A DNA stretch of 64,000 nt from Telmatobacter sp. DSM 110680 (GCF_039994875.1 NZ_CP121196.1:4650001-4714000), one strand, 5' to 3'. Counted from the stretch's first letter, positions 55,609 through 64,000 are shown. Notes: generated from the letters alone by a model not told the origin. Made by a program: numbers and translations.

Positions 55609-57258
55609 TTGCGCAGCAGCACGAAAGTCTGGATCGGCATCGCGGTCGCCCTGACCTTGACGCAGGCGCTGGCCTCCGCAATGCTTCAACGCGGGCTGCT
55701 ACTCACCGCCATCAGCGACTTTGCACTGGCACTGATCTTGCTTGCCCTGGTCGTGACTTTCGCGCTGAATGCGATACCGGCCCGCGGGCGGCTGCGGGTT
55801 TTCTGGATCATGCAGGCAGTGGGCTGGTTCACGCTGCTGATCGACCAGTTTTGGTGGATGCTGTACGACCTTGTCTGGCAAAAACCGCTTCCCACAATCT
55901 TTGCCGGCGATGCGCTCCTGTTTACGCCGGGAGTGATGATGCTCGCGGGCTTCCTTCTGAAACCTCATTTGGAGCAGTCAAAGCGGCGCGCACGCCTCGG
56001 CACACTGGATTTTCTCCTGCTCATGGTGTGGTGGGTATTCTTTTACGTCTACCTGGTCACATGCTGGCAGTACGTCTCGCGCAACGAAGCCCTCTACAAC
56101 GCGAACTATGACCACCTGTACATGGTCGAGATTCTGGTGGTGGTGGTCGTGCTCTGCGTCCTGCTGAAGCGAAGCAATGATGCCTGGAGACGCTTCTATG
56201 CGCTTTATCTCGGGGCGGTACTATTCAGCTATTTCAGTTTCAGCATGGAGAACCGCGCCATTGAGTTGAATACTTACTTCAACGGAAGCTGGTACGACAC
56301 TCCCTATCTTGCAGCTTTTGCAATCTACATAATTGTCGCCTTGAGAGGCCGGAGCCTGGAGCTTTGCCGCGACAAGAGCGAGCACGAGAAATATGGATCG
56401 TGGCTGGAAGGCCTTACGATTCTCGCCGTCCTGTCATTGCCGGTCATCGTGGTAGCGGCTGTACTGGAAGGCGGCATGCCCCTGGAGATCATGCACTTCA
56501 GAGTGCTGGTGACCGCCGTAGCGATGTTCGCCATGGCTGCACTGGTATTTATGAAGCAGAAGCTGCTGCATATCGAATTGAAGCATGCCAATGAAGTGCT
56601 CGAAGAGTCTTCCACCACTGACCCGCTCACAGGAATTCGCAATCGGCGATTTTTCTCCGCGACCATTCAACGCGATGTTGCGCAATCCATTCGCGCCTAT
56701 GCGGAAGGAAATGACCTCTCCGAGCGGGATCTGGTTTTCTACCTGATTGATCTGGACAACTTTAAAAGGGTTAACGACCGCCATGGTCACGACGCCGGCG
56801 ATCGCGTCCTGATCGAAGCCGCGCGGCGCATCAGTTCAGCGATCCGCAATTGCGACCTGCTGGTGCGCTGGGGCGGCGAAGAGTTTCTAGTCGTCTCTCG
56901 CAGCGCTGACCGCCGCCAGGCAGCAATCCTGGCGGAGCGGGTGCTGGACGCATTCCGAGCCAAGCCATTCGCCGTTGGCACCGGGGATCAGGTGCAACAA
57001 ACATGTTCCATCGGCTGGGCGGCATTTCCCTGGATCGAAGAGGATGCCGAAGCTATGGGAGCCGAGGGCGTGCTCAAATATGCCGATCGAGGCCTCTATC
57101 GCGCCAAGAAAGCCGGCAAGAACCAGGCTGTCGGTATGATTCCGTCGCGCGACGGCGCAAAGTCTGTGGCGAGTTCCGAAGCCCTGGCTGATGCGCTGGA
57201 GTTTTCCGGGCAGGAAGGCAGCAGCACGGCCGGTCGCGTGGTTGAAGTCCTGAAATGA
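55609..57258 (+). CDS. Membrane diguanylate cyclase (GGDEF)
   Basis: The enzyme makes c-di-GMP from two GTP. The 549-residue protein has about nine hydrophobic segments over residues 8-315 and a C-terminal GGDEF domain (about 335-500). The active site reads RWGGEEFLVV, and the inhibitory I-site RxxD (RNCD) stands five residues before it, so product inhibition is expected. TTG at 55609 with AAGGGG upstream is the likely start. A PilZ protein lies 6 kb downstream. The sensory ligand is unknown. Confidence 0.9.
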   Translation: MRSSTKVWIGIAVALTLTQALASAMLQRGLLLTAISDFALALILLALVVTFALNAIPARGRLRVFWIMQAVGWFTLLIDQFWWMLYDLVWQKPLPTIFAGDALLFTPGVMMLAGFLLKPHLEQSKRRARLGTLDFLLLMVWWVFFYVYLVTCWQYVSRNEALYNANYDHLYMVEILVVVVVLCVLLKRSNDAWRRFYALYLGAVLFSYFSFSMENRAIELNTYFNGSWYDTPYLAAFAIYIIVALRGRSLELCRDKSEHEKYGSWLEGLTILAVLSLPVIVVAAVLEGGMPLEIMHFRVLVTAVAMFAMAALVFMKQKLLHIELKHANEVLEESSTTDPLTGIRNRRFFSATIQRDVAQSIRAYAEGNDLSERDLVFYLIDLDNFKRVNDRHGHDAGDRVLIEAARRISSAIRNCDLLVRWGGEEFLVVSRSADRRQAAILAERVLDAFRAKPFAVGTGDQVQQTCSIGWAAFPWIEEDAEAMGAEGVLKYADRGLYRAKKAGKNQAVGMIPSRDGAKSVASSEALADALEFSGQEGSSTAGRVVEVLK

Positions 57259-57356
57259 TTTCACACATTCTGATCAACTGAAACTCCACCCGCATCTTCC
57301 CGTCCCCGGTCGGCATTTTCCTTTGCTATACTCCTCCCACTCAAGCGAGGCCTCAA

Positions 57357-58232
57357 ATGCCAGCGCATCCGCAGTCTGAAGTGGTCATTCGCCCTGCTAC
57401 TCCGCAAGACGCTGCAGTCTGCGGCGACATTTGCTATCGAGCCTTCGCTGCCATCAACGCGGCCCATAACTTTCCCTGCGATTTTCCCCATACCGAGGCC
57501 GCCGCTGGTGTCATTACAGGAATGTTTTCGGCGCCCGGCATGTACTGTGTGGTTGCCGAAAGCAATGGCCGCATTCTGGGCAGCAACTGCCTCGATGAGC
57601 GCTCCATCATTCACGGTATCGGCCCCATCACGGTAGATCCCGACACGCAGAACCATGGCGTCGGCCGCAAGCTGATGGAAGCCGTCATCGAACGCTCTCA
57701 TAAGCGCGGCGCTGCGGGAATCCGCCTCGTGCAGGCTGCCTTCCACAATCGTTCGCTCTCTCTGTACGCTTCGCTCGGGTTCGACGTTCGGGAGCCTCTT
57801 TCCGTCATGCAGGGTCGTACGCGCGATCGTAGCGTCCCTGGTTGCACCGTCCGCCCGGCAACACCCGCCGACCTGCAGGCCTGCAACGCGCTCTCGCACC
57901 GCGTCCACGGATTCGATCGCGGAACCGACCTCGCACAGGCTATCCAGCAGGGCACCGCCCTGGTTACCGAACGCGGCGGTTGCATCACTGCCTATTCATC
58001 GCATCTTGCCTTTTTCGGTCACACCACCGCCGAATCGAATATGGATCTGCAAGCTTTGATCGCGTCAGTGGATTCGTTCGCCGGATCCGGCATTCTTGTC
58101 CCATCGCGCAACGCGAAGCTCTTTCGCTGGTGTCTCGGTAATGGCCTTCGCGTGGTCGCACCTATGACGCTAATGTCCACTGGGCTATACAACGAACCGG
58201 CCGGCGCTTTCCTTCCTTCCGTTTTGTTTTGA
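57357..58232 (+). CDS. Double GNAT-domain acetyltransferase
   Basis: The 291-residue protein has two GNAT-like halves. The N-terminal half (about 8-150) has the acetyl-CoA loop motif PDTQNHGVGRKLMEAVIE and a typical NRSLSLYASLGF end. The second half (about 163-291) starts with TVRPATPADLQAC but has a much weaker motif A, so only the first half is clearly catalytic. GAGG lies about 6 nt upstream of the ATG. The substrate is unknown. It precedes the acyl-CoA ligase by 57 nt. Confidence 0.85.
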   Translation: MPAHPQSEVVIRPATPQDAAVCGDICYRAFAAINAAHNFPCDFPHTEAAAGVITGMFSAPGMYCVVAESNGRILGSNCLDERSIIHGIGPITVDPDTQNHGVGRKLMEAVIERSHKRGAAGIRLVQAAFHNRSLSLYASLGFDVREPLSVMQGRTRDRSVPGCTVRPATPADLQACNALSHRVHGFDRGTDLAQAIQQGTALVTERGGCITAYSSHLAFFGHTTAESNMDLQALIASVDSFAGSGILVPSRNAKLFRWCLGNGLRVVAPMTLMSTGLYNEPAGAFLPSVLF

Positions 58233-58289
58233 GATTGCTGCAATTGATTCGATAGAATGGCCGGGCCCGTTCCTCGGAGGTCCTCTCGC

Positions 58290-59951
58290 ATGCTTCCCAT
58301 GCAATCCACGATGTCTGACTACCAACTCACCATTGGCTCGATCTTCGAGCATGGCGTAAAAGTTCACAGCGAGAGCGAAGTTGTTACCTGGATGGGCGAC
58401 CGCGCGCGCCGTTCAACCTTCCGCGAAGTTGGCGACCGCGTCAGGCGCCTTGCAAATGCGCTCCAGCGACTCGGCGTCAACCCCGGCGATCGCGTCGGCA
58501 CATTCTGCTGGAATACACAGGAACATCTCGAGGCGTATTACGCTATCTCGTCGATGGGCGCCGTAGTTCACACGCTGAACATCCGCCTCTTTCCTGAGCA
58601 GCTCACGTTCGTCATCAACCACGGCGCAGACCGCATCATTCTCGTCGATGCATCGCTATATCCGGTGCTCGCCCGCGTTTTGAAAGATCTGCGCAGCGTG
58701 GAACACATCATCGTAGTTGGCGACGCATCCGGCCTTCCTGAAAAACTTCTTCGCTACGAAGATTTGCTTGTCGCCGAAAAGCCAGACTTCTCATGGCCCG
58801 ATCTCGATGAGCGCTCCGCGGCAGCCATGTGCCACACCACTGGCACCACCGGCGATCCCAAAGGCGTTGTGTATAGCCATCGCTCCATCTATCTGCACGC
58901 TTTAGGAATCTGCGCACCGTGGTGCCTCGGCCTCAGCATCAACGACCGCGTGCTTTCTATCGTTCCCATGTTTCACGCCAATGCATGGGGCATACCCTAC
59001 GCAGGCTGGCTCGCCGGCAGCGACTTCCTCATGCCCGGACCGTTCCTGCAACCGGAACCGCTCTGCCGCTTCATCCGCGAATGCCGTCCAACGATTTCCG
59101 CGGCAATCCCTACCATCCTCAGCGGAATGCTGCACTACGCTCTCGCGCATTCGGTCGACTTGTCTCTTTTCCGGATTCTGTTTAACGGCGGAGCTGCCAT
59201 GCCGCGAAGCCTCGCCCAGGGATTCAAGGATCATTTCAATGTCAAGGTTGTGCAAGGCTGGGGACTCACCGAGACCAGTCCTGTGGCTGCGTCTGCACAA
59301 CCGCCGCGTCATTGTGCACCAGAGGACGAGATCAACTGGACGACAAAAACCGGCCGCATCATTCCCGGAGTTGAATTGCGCGTATGTGAAGGCGATACCG
59401 TGCTTCCCTGGGACGGCGAGTCTGTCGGCGAATTTGAAGTGCGCGGCCCATGGATCACTTCGTCCTATTACGGCAATCCTGCCCCCGAGCGCTTTCACGA
59501 CGGCTGGCTCCGGACCGGAGACGTTGGCCACATCGACCCACGCGGCTACATGCGTATCACCGATCGCTCCAAGGACGTGATCAAATCCGGCGGCGAATGG
59601 GTATCCTCAGTCGAACTTGAGAATGCGCTCATCGACCATCCCGATGTTCTTGAAGCCTGTGTCATTGGCGTTCCCGATGAGCGCTGGGATGAGCGACCGC
59701 TAGCCTGCGTGGTTTCGCAAAGCGGCAAGGCCATCGACATCGCCGTTCTTCGCGCCCATCTCGCATCGCGTGTAGCCAAGTGGTGGATCCCCGAGCGCTG
59801 GGCATTCATTTCTGAGGTTCCCAAAACCAGCGTAGGCAAATACGACAAGAAGAATCTCCGCGCCCAATACGCTGCAGGTCAGATCAAGGAAATCATTGAC
59901 CAGGGCGAGCGGGCTAAGAAGGAGACTCTCTCCGCAGACTTGGTCGGCTGA
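58290..59951 (+). CDS. Fatty-acyl-CoA synthetase (AMP-binding)
   Basis: The enzyme activates a fatty acid to acyl-CoA with ATP. The 553-residue product has the AMP-binding P-loop CHTTGTTGDPKGVVYSHRS, the motif GWGLTETSPVA, the hinge WLRTGDVGHIDPRGYMRITDRSKDVIKSGGEWVS and the C-terminal catalytic Lys in KTSVGKYDKKNL. The length and the SGGEWVSS motif suggest medium/long-chain substrates. CGGAGG (58275-58280) lies 9 nt before the ATG at 58290, which fixes the start. It follows the GNAT gene and may be co-transcribed. Confidence 0.93.
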   Translation: MLPMQSTMSDYQLTIGSIFEHGVKVHSESEVVTWMGDRARRSTFREVGDRVRRLANALQRLGVNPGDRVGTFCWNTQEHLEAYYAISSMGAVVHTLNIRLFPEQLTFVINHGADRIILVDASLYPVLARVLKDLRSVEHIIVVGDASGLPEKLLRYEDLLVAEKPDFSWPDLDERSAAAMCHTTGTTGDPKGVVYSHRSIYLHALGICAPWCLGLSINDRVLSIVPMFHANAWGIPYAGWLAGSDFLMPGPFLQPEPLCRFIRECRPTISAAIPTILSGMLHYALAHSVDLSLFRILFNGGAAMPRSLAQGFKDHFNVKVVQGWGLTETSPVAASAQPPRHCAPEDEINWTTKTGRIIPGVELRVCEGDTVLPWDGESVGEFEVRGPWITSSYYGNPAPERFHDGWLRTGDVGHIDPRGYMRITDRSKDVIKSGGEWVSSVELENALIDHPDVLEACVIGVPDERWDERPLACVVSQSGKAIDIAVLRAHLASRVAKWWIPERWAFISEVPKTSVGKYDKKNLRAQYAAGQIKEIIDQGERAKKETLSADLVG

Positions 59952-59974
59952 ATTTCTCCTGACTTTTTGTGCTT

Positions 59975-60319
59975 TGTCATCCTGAGCGACCAACCCCTCT
60001 GAGACTTGGGGAAAATGCTGTACCGGCACGAAAATGGGTGCCCCATCCATCACGCGCACTTTGCGGCATGGGTGGGATAGCACGATCCTCAACAGTCCCA
60101 TCCGAAAAGAATGCGTCACCCCAACATCCTCCCCGGCCGGTTGCCCCAGAGCCTGCCCTTAGCGAAATCCAAGGTTCTCGCCTCTCAGACCTGGGGAAAA
60201 TGCTGTACCTGCACGAAAGTGGGTGCCCCATCCATGACGCGCACCTTGCGGCATGGGTGGGATAGCACGATCCTCAACAGTCGCATCCGAAAAGAACTCA
60301 TCATCCCAACATCCTCCCC
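59975..60319 (+). repeat. REP-like region with a 139-bp direct duplication carrying the recO 3' end
   Basis: Two copies of 139 bp, 59996-60134 and 60181-60319, are separated by 46 nt and are highly similar without length difference. Both contain GGGTGCCCCATCCATSACGC and GCATGGGTGGGATAGCACGA with hairpin arms (60227-60236 with 60252-60261). Both end in CCCAACATCCTCCCC, which in the second copy encodes the last recO codons (GRMLG, stop). TGTCATCCTGAGCG stands at 59975-59988. No gene lies between the acyl-CoA ligase and recO. Confidence 0.8.
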
Positions 60320-61044
60320 AGCATCTCCCCTGACTTGAGCTTCCGTTCCATATGCCGCTCCAACGACTGCGTTGCAAACCGCCTAAGATCCTGCCCGCGC
60401 CTTCGCGGCCACGCCTCACCGGCGAATGCACTCACCGGCGCCCGCAACATCTTGATCGCCGTCTGCCACGACTCCGCTGATAACTCATTCGCATTGCCGG
60501 CACGATGCACATGACAAAACAATCCATCGGCATAGGCATTGAAGGTGGTCTCGCCCGGTACAAGGGCTTCGCCACACGCAGTGCAGTGCAGGATATCCGG
60601 CAGCAGTCCCATCAGGCGCGTCATCCACAGGGAGAAGTAGGTTAGCGGCATCCAGGGCTGTTCCACCGTCGTCTGCTCCAGCACCGAAACAATCAGACGA
60701 AACACCGTCTCCTGCGGATCGTGCTCCGGCAGAATCTCTTCCAATACTTCGGCAAAGAAGCTCAGCACCGTCAACCTGGCCTGGTCCACCGGCGCGGACA
60801 GCGGCGAACGAATGATCTCCAGTTGATCCAGTCGCACCAGTTCTTGCTTCGGCCGCTCCACAAACCAGGCCCGCGCTACCGTCATTGGCTCCAGCGCACC
60901 GCCAAACCGCCGCCGCGATTTCAGCGCTGACTTGGCGACGCCCGTCATCTTTCCATAGTCGCGCGTAAAGATGCTGACCAGCAGGTCCGCCTCCCGCACC
61001 GGCCACGTGCGCAACACTACGGCTTCTGACGTCAGTACGGCCAC
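60301..61044 (-). CDS. recO: DNA repair protein RecO
   Basis: RecO loads RecA with RecR and anneals DNA strands in gap repair. The 247-residue product has an N-terminal OB fold (TSEAVVLRTWPVREADLLVSIFTRDYGKMTGVAKSALKSR) and a helical C-terminal part with a zinc-type pair (CTACGEAL). The fourth ligand pair is less clear (FCHVHR). The GTG at 61044 has GAGGA upstream and gives the usual six residues before the AVVLR strand; the frame is open to a GTG at 61074 without a site. Its last codons lie in a duplicated repeat. Confidence 0.9.
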   Translation of the reverse strand: MAVLTSEAVVLRTWPVREADLLVSIFTRDYGKMTGVAKSALKSRRRFGGALEPMTVARAWFVERPKQELVRLDQLEIIRSPLSAPVDQARLTVLSFFAEVLEEILPEHDPQETVFRLIVSVLEQTTVEQPWMPLTYFSLWMTRLMGLLPDILHCTACGEALVPGETTFNAYADGLFCHVHRAGNANELSAESWQTAIKMLRAPVSAFAGEAWPRRRGQDLRRFATQSLERHMERKLKSGEMLGRMLG

Positions 61045-61134
61045 GCGTGATTCCTCATCTTCCAGCAAACGCACAAACGCGCCCGCCGCGGCGGACGCGT
61101 TTTGAAACTGCGCAATCTCTGCGCTTGAACCGGG

Positions 61135-61395
61135 CTAGCGGCCGAAGTGCTCGGCGTTCTTCTGCGTGAAGTGTGCCCACTTCTCCGGCACATCGTCTTG
61201 CGCGAAGATGGCGGATACGGGGCAGGCCGGAACGCATGCGCCGCAGTCGATGCACTCGACTGGATCGATAAACAGCTGATCGGCTGTGCCGTGATCGGCT
61301 TCGTCCTTCTTGGGGTGGATGCAATCGACTGGACAAGCGTCCACACAGGCGGTGTCCTTAGTGCCGATACAGGGTTCTGCGATTACATAGGCCAT
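61135..61395 (-). CDS. fdxA: Ferredoxin (7Fe/8Fe type)
   Basis: The 86-residue electron carrier has cysteines in CIGTKDTACVDACPVDC (first cluster set) and CIDCGACVPACP (second cluster set), as in FdxA-type ferredoxins. The ATG at 61395 (MAYVIAEPC) has GGAG about 11 nt upstream; the longer frame to 61443 is not used. It lies just upstream of recO on the same strand, with a 90-nt gap. The redox partner is unknown. Confidence 0.93.
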   Translation of the reverse strand: MAYVIAEPCIGTKDTACVDACPVDCIHPKKDEADHGTADQLFIDPVECIDCGACVPACPVSAIFAQDDVPEKWAHFTQKNAEHFGR

Positions 61396-61540
61396 TTTCT
61401 TGATTTCTCCGACAGAGTGAAGTCTCGACGCTGATAGTAGCACACGCCCCCAGGGCCTGACTGCGTCCCAGCGACCCTCCGTTTTGCCATGCGGGAACCG
61501 GCTTCGTCACGAACCGGCAGCATCCCTCCCTGGCAAAATT

Positions 61541-61595
61541 GGGTGCTCCATCCATGACGCAGTATCATCGCGTCATGCGCGGGAAGGCGCGAACG
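61541..61595 (+). repeat. Diverged REP-like unit
   Basis: GGGTGCTCCATCCATGACGC starts a unit similar to those at 52151 and 60221. ATGACGC (61554-61560) and GCGTCAT (61570-61576) are exact complementary arms. It lies between the ferredoxin and the inositol monophosphatase genes. Confidence 0.55.
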
Positions 61596-61615
61596 TTAAT
61601 CCATCCAACAGCGGG

Positions 61616-62527
61616 TTACTCCAGCCCCTTGGCCCGCAATTCCCGCATGGCCGCAAACTCCTGCGCCGACGGAATCGGGGCCAGTTCGCGCCCCGCAAAC
61701 AGATTCTGAAACAACGCCACCATCTCGTCGTGAATCAGACCGTTGGTCGCCAGTACCTCGCGGCTTTCCAACTGGAATTCCCCACCCGCAAAGTCAGATA
61801 CCCGTCCCCCCGCCTCGGTCACCAGCAGAACGCCTGCCGCAGTGTCCCAGGGATTCAGGTTGAATTCCCAGAACGCTTCGAGCCGCCCTGCCGCCACGTA
61901 TGCCAAATCCAGCGCAGCCGAACCAGCCCGCCGTACTCCATGTGAACGCAGCGTGAACTCATGGTAGAAGTGGATGTTGGGGCTCTGGTGGCGTTTCCGG
62001 CTCGGGAAACCCGTCGCCACCAGCGACTCCGCCAGCGTCGCAGTTGTCGATGCATGCAGCTGGTTGCCGTTCAGCGTTGCTCCGCGTCCCCGCTCCGCCG
62101 TGTACAGTTCATCCCGCATGGGGTCGTAGATCACGGCCGCCACGATCGTTCCATCTTCTTCCGGTTTCAGTGCGGCCCCACGTTGCTCAAGCCCCATCGA
62201 CACGCAAAACTGCGGAAATCCGTGCGCAAAATTCGTGGTTCCGTCCAGTGGGTCTACATACCAGCGAAACTCCTGGTCCATGCGCTCGCGGGTACCCTCT
62301 TCGCCGTAGATGCCATGCTGCGGGAAGACTTCGCCGAGGCGCGTTCGGATCAGCTTTTCCACGGTGCGGTCGGCCACCGTCACCAGGTCCACATCGCCTT
62401 TGTACTCGGTAGCAACACCCTCGGCGAAAAACTCGCGCAGGCGCTCACCGGCCTCTCGGGCGATCTCCGAGGCCACCGGCGTCCAGATCATCTTTGTGTC
62501 TGTGCTTTCACTCGCAGTCTTACTCAC
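61616..62527 (-). CDS. suhB: Inositol-1-monophosphatase family protein
   Basis: SuhB-type enzymes hydrolyse inositol phosphates with Mg2+, and in E. coli SuhB also associates with antitermination complexes. The 303-residue product has the metal-site motifs: GEEGTRE, WYVDPLDGTTNFAHGFP, and the C-terminal LNPWDTAAGVLLVTEAGGRVSD. The GTG at 62527 has AAGGGCAGG upstream and overlaps the hfq-like stop by GTGA, so translation is coupled. The frame is open to 62692 but lacks a site there. Confidence 0.9.
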   Translation of the reverse strand: MSKTASESTDTKMIWTPVASEIAREAGERLREFFAEGVATEYKGDVDLVTVADRTVEKLIRTRLGEVFPQHGIYGEEGTRERMDQEFRWYVDPLDGTTNFAHGFPQFCVSMGLEQRGAALKPEEDGTIVAAVIYDPMRDELYTAERGRGATLNGNQLHASTTATLAESLVATGFPSRKRHQSPNIHFYHEFTLRSHGVRRAGSAALDLAYVAAGRLEAFWEFNLNPWDTAAGVLLVTEAGGRVSDFAGGEFQLESREVLATNGLIHDEMVALFQNLFAGRELAPIPSAQEFAAMRELRAKGLE

Positions 62528-62835
62528 TCGCCTGCCCTTATAGAAGATTTCCCCTCGGTGCCATTGCCCTTGCGTGGCCCGCGGCGTTTGGCTGTCTCGG
62601 TAATCGTCTCGATCTGGTGTTTGTAGATAAAGAGGTTGGGTTTGCCTTCGCGCGTCAGCCGCAACATGCCGTCGTCGAAGTACTCTATCCATCCGCGCAC
62701 CACCTCGCCGCCGCGAAGTTTGACTGCCACCGGAACCTGGCGCTCGCTCAGCGAACGCAGATAGAGAGCTTCTTGTCCTGTTTCGCCCGGCGGAGGTGCT
62801 TTCGCGTGCCGGCGCGTAGGGATTGCAGGAGTCAT
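62524..62835 (-). CDS. Hfq-like Sm/LSm RNA-binding protein (divergent)
   Basis: The 103-residue protein holds an Sm domain (about 22-80). GQEALYLRSLSERQVPVAV matches the first helix and strand of Hfq, GGEVVRGWIEYFDDGMLRL the Sm1 strands, and LFIYKHQIETI the Sm2 motif, which in Hfq reads YKHAI. The basic N-terminus and the rim differ from E. coli Hfq, and the C-terminus is short and charged. It probably acts as an RNA chaperone with sRNAs or mRNAs, by family inference. The stop overlaps the suhB start by four bases. The ATG lies at 62835. Confidence 0.8.
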   Translation of the reverse strand: MTPAIPTRRHAKAPPPGETGQEALYLRSLSERQVPVAVKLRGGEVVRGWIEYFDDGMLRLTREGKPNLFIYKHQIETITETAKRRGPRKGNGTEGKSSIRAGE

Positions 62836-63002
62836 AGTGTCATTTTAGATGCAACCAACAATCGCATTGGTTGGGAAACGCGAAATCGTTCCAACCCAAA
62901 AGTTTCGTTTATAGAAAGATCGCTGGATCTGCGGCCATTGCAGCCGTGGTTATCACTGACTCCTGCAAAAGTCCGTGTATGCGCCCGGTCTCACGATTGG
63001 GA

Positions 63003-63629
63003 TCAGCGGCCACCCTCGAAAGCAGCTTTGAGTCCTCCGTTTGACCGAGAGCCGGCAGCCGATTCCGTCAGGACGGGCTTTTCAATCTGAGTTGTCTGAG
63101 AACCTGGCTGCTCCGTGAGGCGCTTTAGATACTTCTCCATCTCTGCGCGGGTTACCCATTGCACATGCAGCGGATTTCCATAGGCCGACTGCGAATCTTC
63201 TTCGCTCAGCACAATCGAGAATCCGACGCCGCCATTGCCGCAGCGAACTACCGTGGCCTGCACTGTGAAGCTTTCACGTTCGTTCTCGGCTGGCAAATTC
63301 TTCGATTGCAGAGTGATTGGCATTTCGGTTCCGGGCATCCAGCGCTCACCGGTTAGCAAGCAAAAACCCGTCAGGCTGATGTCGCCAAGTTCAAACGGTC
63401 TGGAAGCACTTGCGGTCCCCAGATACGCCACCAGGGGAGGAGCCGGCAGGCGTTGCTGCTTGCGCTCATCGGGAAAAATGCGCCGCAGAATTCGCTTCAG
63501 CAGCGATTCCGAGAGATGGCACTCTACGCGACGCAGTTCAATCTTTTCGTTGTCCGCTGCAGCCATTACTCTTGCCGCGGCATTCGCATTTCCGCTCATT
63601 GACAATGTCTCCTGCGATTTCGAGCCCAT
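63003..63629 (-). CDS. PilZ-domain protein (c-di-GMP receptor)
   Basis: The 208-residue protein has the PilZ motif: RKQQRLPAPPLVAYL at about 56-70 (R-x3-R) and DISLTGFCLLTGERWMPG at about 82-98 ([DN]-x-S-x2-G). It then has further beta strands (ATVVRCGNGGVGFSIVLSE) and an extended C-terminal tail. It should bind c-di-GMP; the GGDEF protein at 55609 is a possible source. ATGs at 63629 and 63599 both have ribosome sites, so the start is unsettled. No pilus or motility genes are near. Confidence 0.85.
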   Translation of the reverse strand: MGSKSQETLSMSGNANAAARVMAAADNEKIELRRVECHLSESLLKRILRRIFPDERKQQRLPAPPLVAYLGTASASRPFELGDISLTGFCLLTGERWMPGTEMPITLQSKNLPAENERESFTVQATVVRCGNGGVGFSIVLSEEDSQSAYGNPLHVQWVTRAEMEKYLKRLTEQPGSQTTQIEKPVLTESAAGSRSNGGLKAAFEGGR

Positions 63630-64000
63630 TGGGTTCCTGCCTTTCGGAATACGCTGCTAACCATCTGTGAGCGACACAGGCTGAGGCCACCAGGTGAGGC
63701 GCACCCAGCCCGTATCGGCGGAACTCGGCTTCTGCGGACCGACCCCCGCAGAGACGAATGACCGCGAGGTCCTACGTCCCTGTCGAAAGACTATTGCTCT
63801 CAGACTCAATCGAAAATCCATCAGGAGTTGCAATGCCGTAGCCCGTTGGATTCGCTCGGAGAGGTTACTTCAGCTTTCGGTGGTTACACAGGTTGGGATC
63901 GAAACAGTTGGCCTGAAGCATTGAAAAACGGGCGCAACTTGTGACCAATGTGCGGAAAGAGCAGCAGGACAGGACACAAAAGTATCTTCCCGCAGCATTA
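63630..64000 (+). other. Terminal intergenic stretch
   Basis: No credible coding region, tRNA, riboswitch or repeat was recognised in these 371 bases. An open frame at 63694-63924 has no ribosome site, no family pattern and unlikely composition. Confidence 0.5.

Noticed and set aside
59996-60319. CRISPR-like array
   Set aside because: Only two long, imperfect copies with one spacer occur and no cas gene is present; it is a direct duplication.
63694-63924. Small open frame near the window end
   Set aside because: There is no ribosome site or recognisable fold, and its composition is unlike genes nearby.

Overview
The window reads as chromosome of a diderm, GC-moderate bacterium. It encodes an LPS export ATPase (lptB), an LptC/LptA-type protein, an Omp85 barrel with TamB, RpoN, RapZ, long HPF, a diverged Hfq, and c-di-GMP and Ser/Thr-kinase signalling. 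The gene content, the divergent Hfq and the dispersed intergenic repeats suggest Acidobacteriota (Terriglobia). That assignment is an inference from gene style; no rRNA or tRNA gene is present to test it.

Layout. 1-9.5 kb: a branched-chain amino acid operon (end of a probable leuA, leuB, leuC, leuD, ilvD, ilvB, ilvN, a zinc-ribbon/PH membrane protein, ilvC) closed by a strong hairpin terminator. 9.5-14.4 kb: accessory metabolism and unknowns (MFS carrier, two DinB-like proteins, cupin, two membrane proteins, a P-loop kinase-like protein with a disordered tail). 14.7-22.7 kb: lower glycolysis (gap, ridA, pgk, then tpiA), with pgk and tpiA separated by a 4.4-kb accessory segment holding small membrane proteins, a membrane protein/XRE regulator pair and a single-gene Shedu anti-phage nuclease. 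22.8-28.6 kb: acyltransferase, a histone-H1-like basic protein, a Rieske protein, a degenerate alpha/beta hydrolase, rapZ, hpf and yihY. 28.8-41 kb: Omp85 with about seven POTRA domains plus TamB, an OPT transporter coupled to a DUF885-like peptidase, and an FHA-GAF-PP2C phosphatase. 41-50 kb (minus strand): Ser/Thr kinase-TPR, rpoN, lptB, the LptC-LptA fusion and an unknown. 50-64 kb: aldo/keto reductase, RNase T2 lipoprotein, glyQ/glyS, diguanylate cyclase, double GNAT, acyl-CoA ligase, recO, ferredoxin, inositol monophosphatase coupled to an Hfq-like protein, and a PilZ protein.

The most distinctive structure lies between genes. Two families of 7-nt-periodic repeats (ACTGNNN and AGCTNNN heptads) sit at the borders of leuB, ilvB, ilvN, ilvC, ridA, pgk and glyQ/glyS, sometimes entering the coding sequence or the start codon. 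REP-like hairpin elements form a second layer, including a 139-bp duplication that carries the 3' end of recO. Four genes without Shine-Dalgarno sequences have a -10-like hexamer 6-7 nt before the ATG, suggesting leaderless mRNAs. No CRISPR array, insertion sequence or phage was seen. The clearest defence function is Shedu; no fully novel multi-gene system could be demonstrated from sequence alone.
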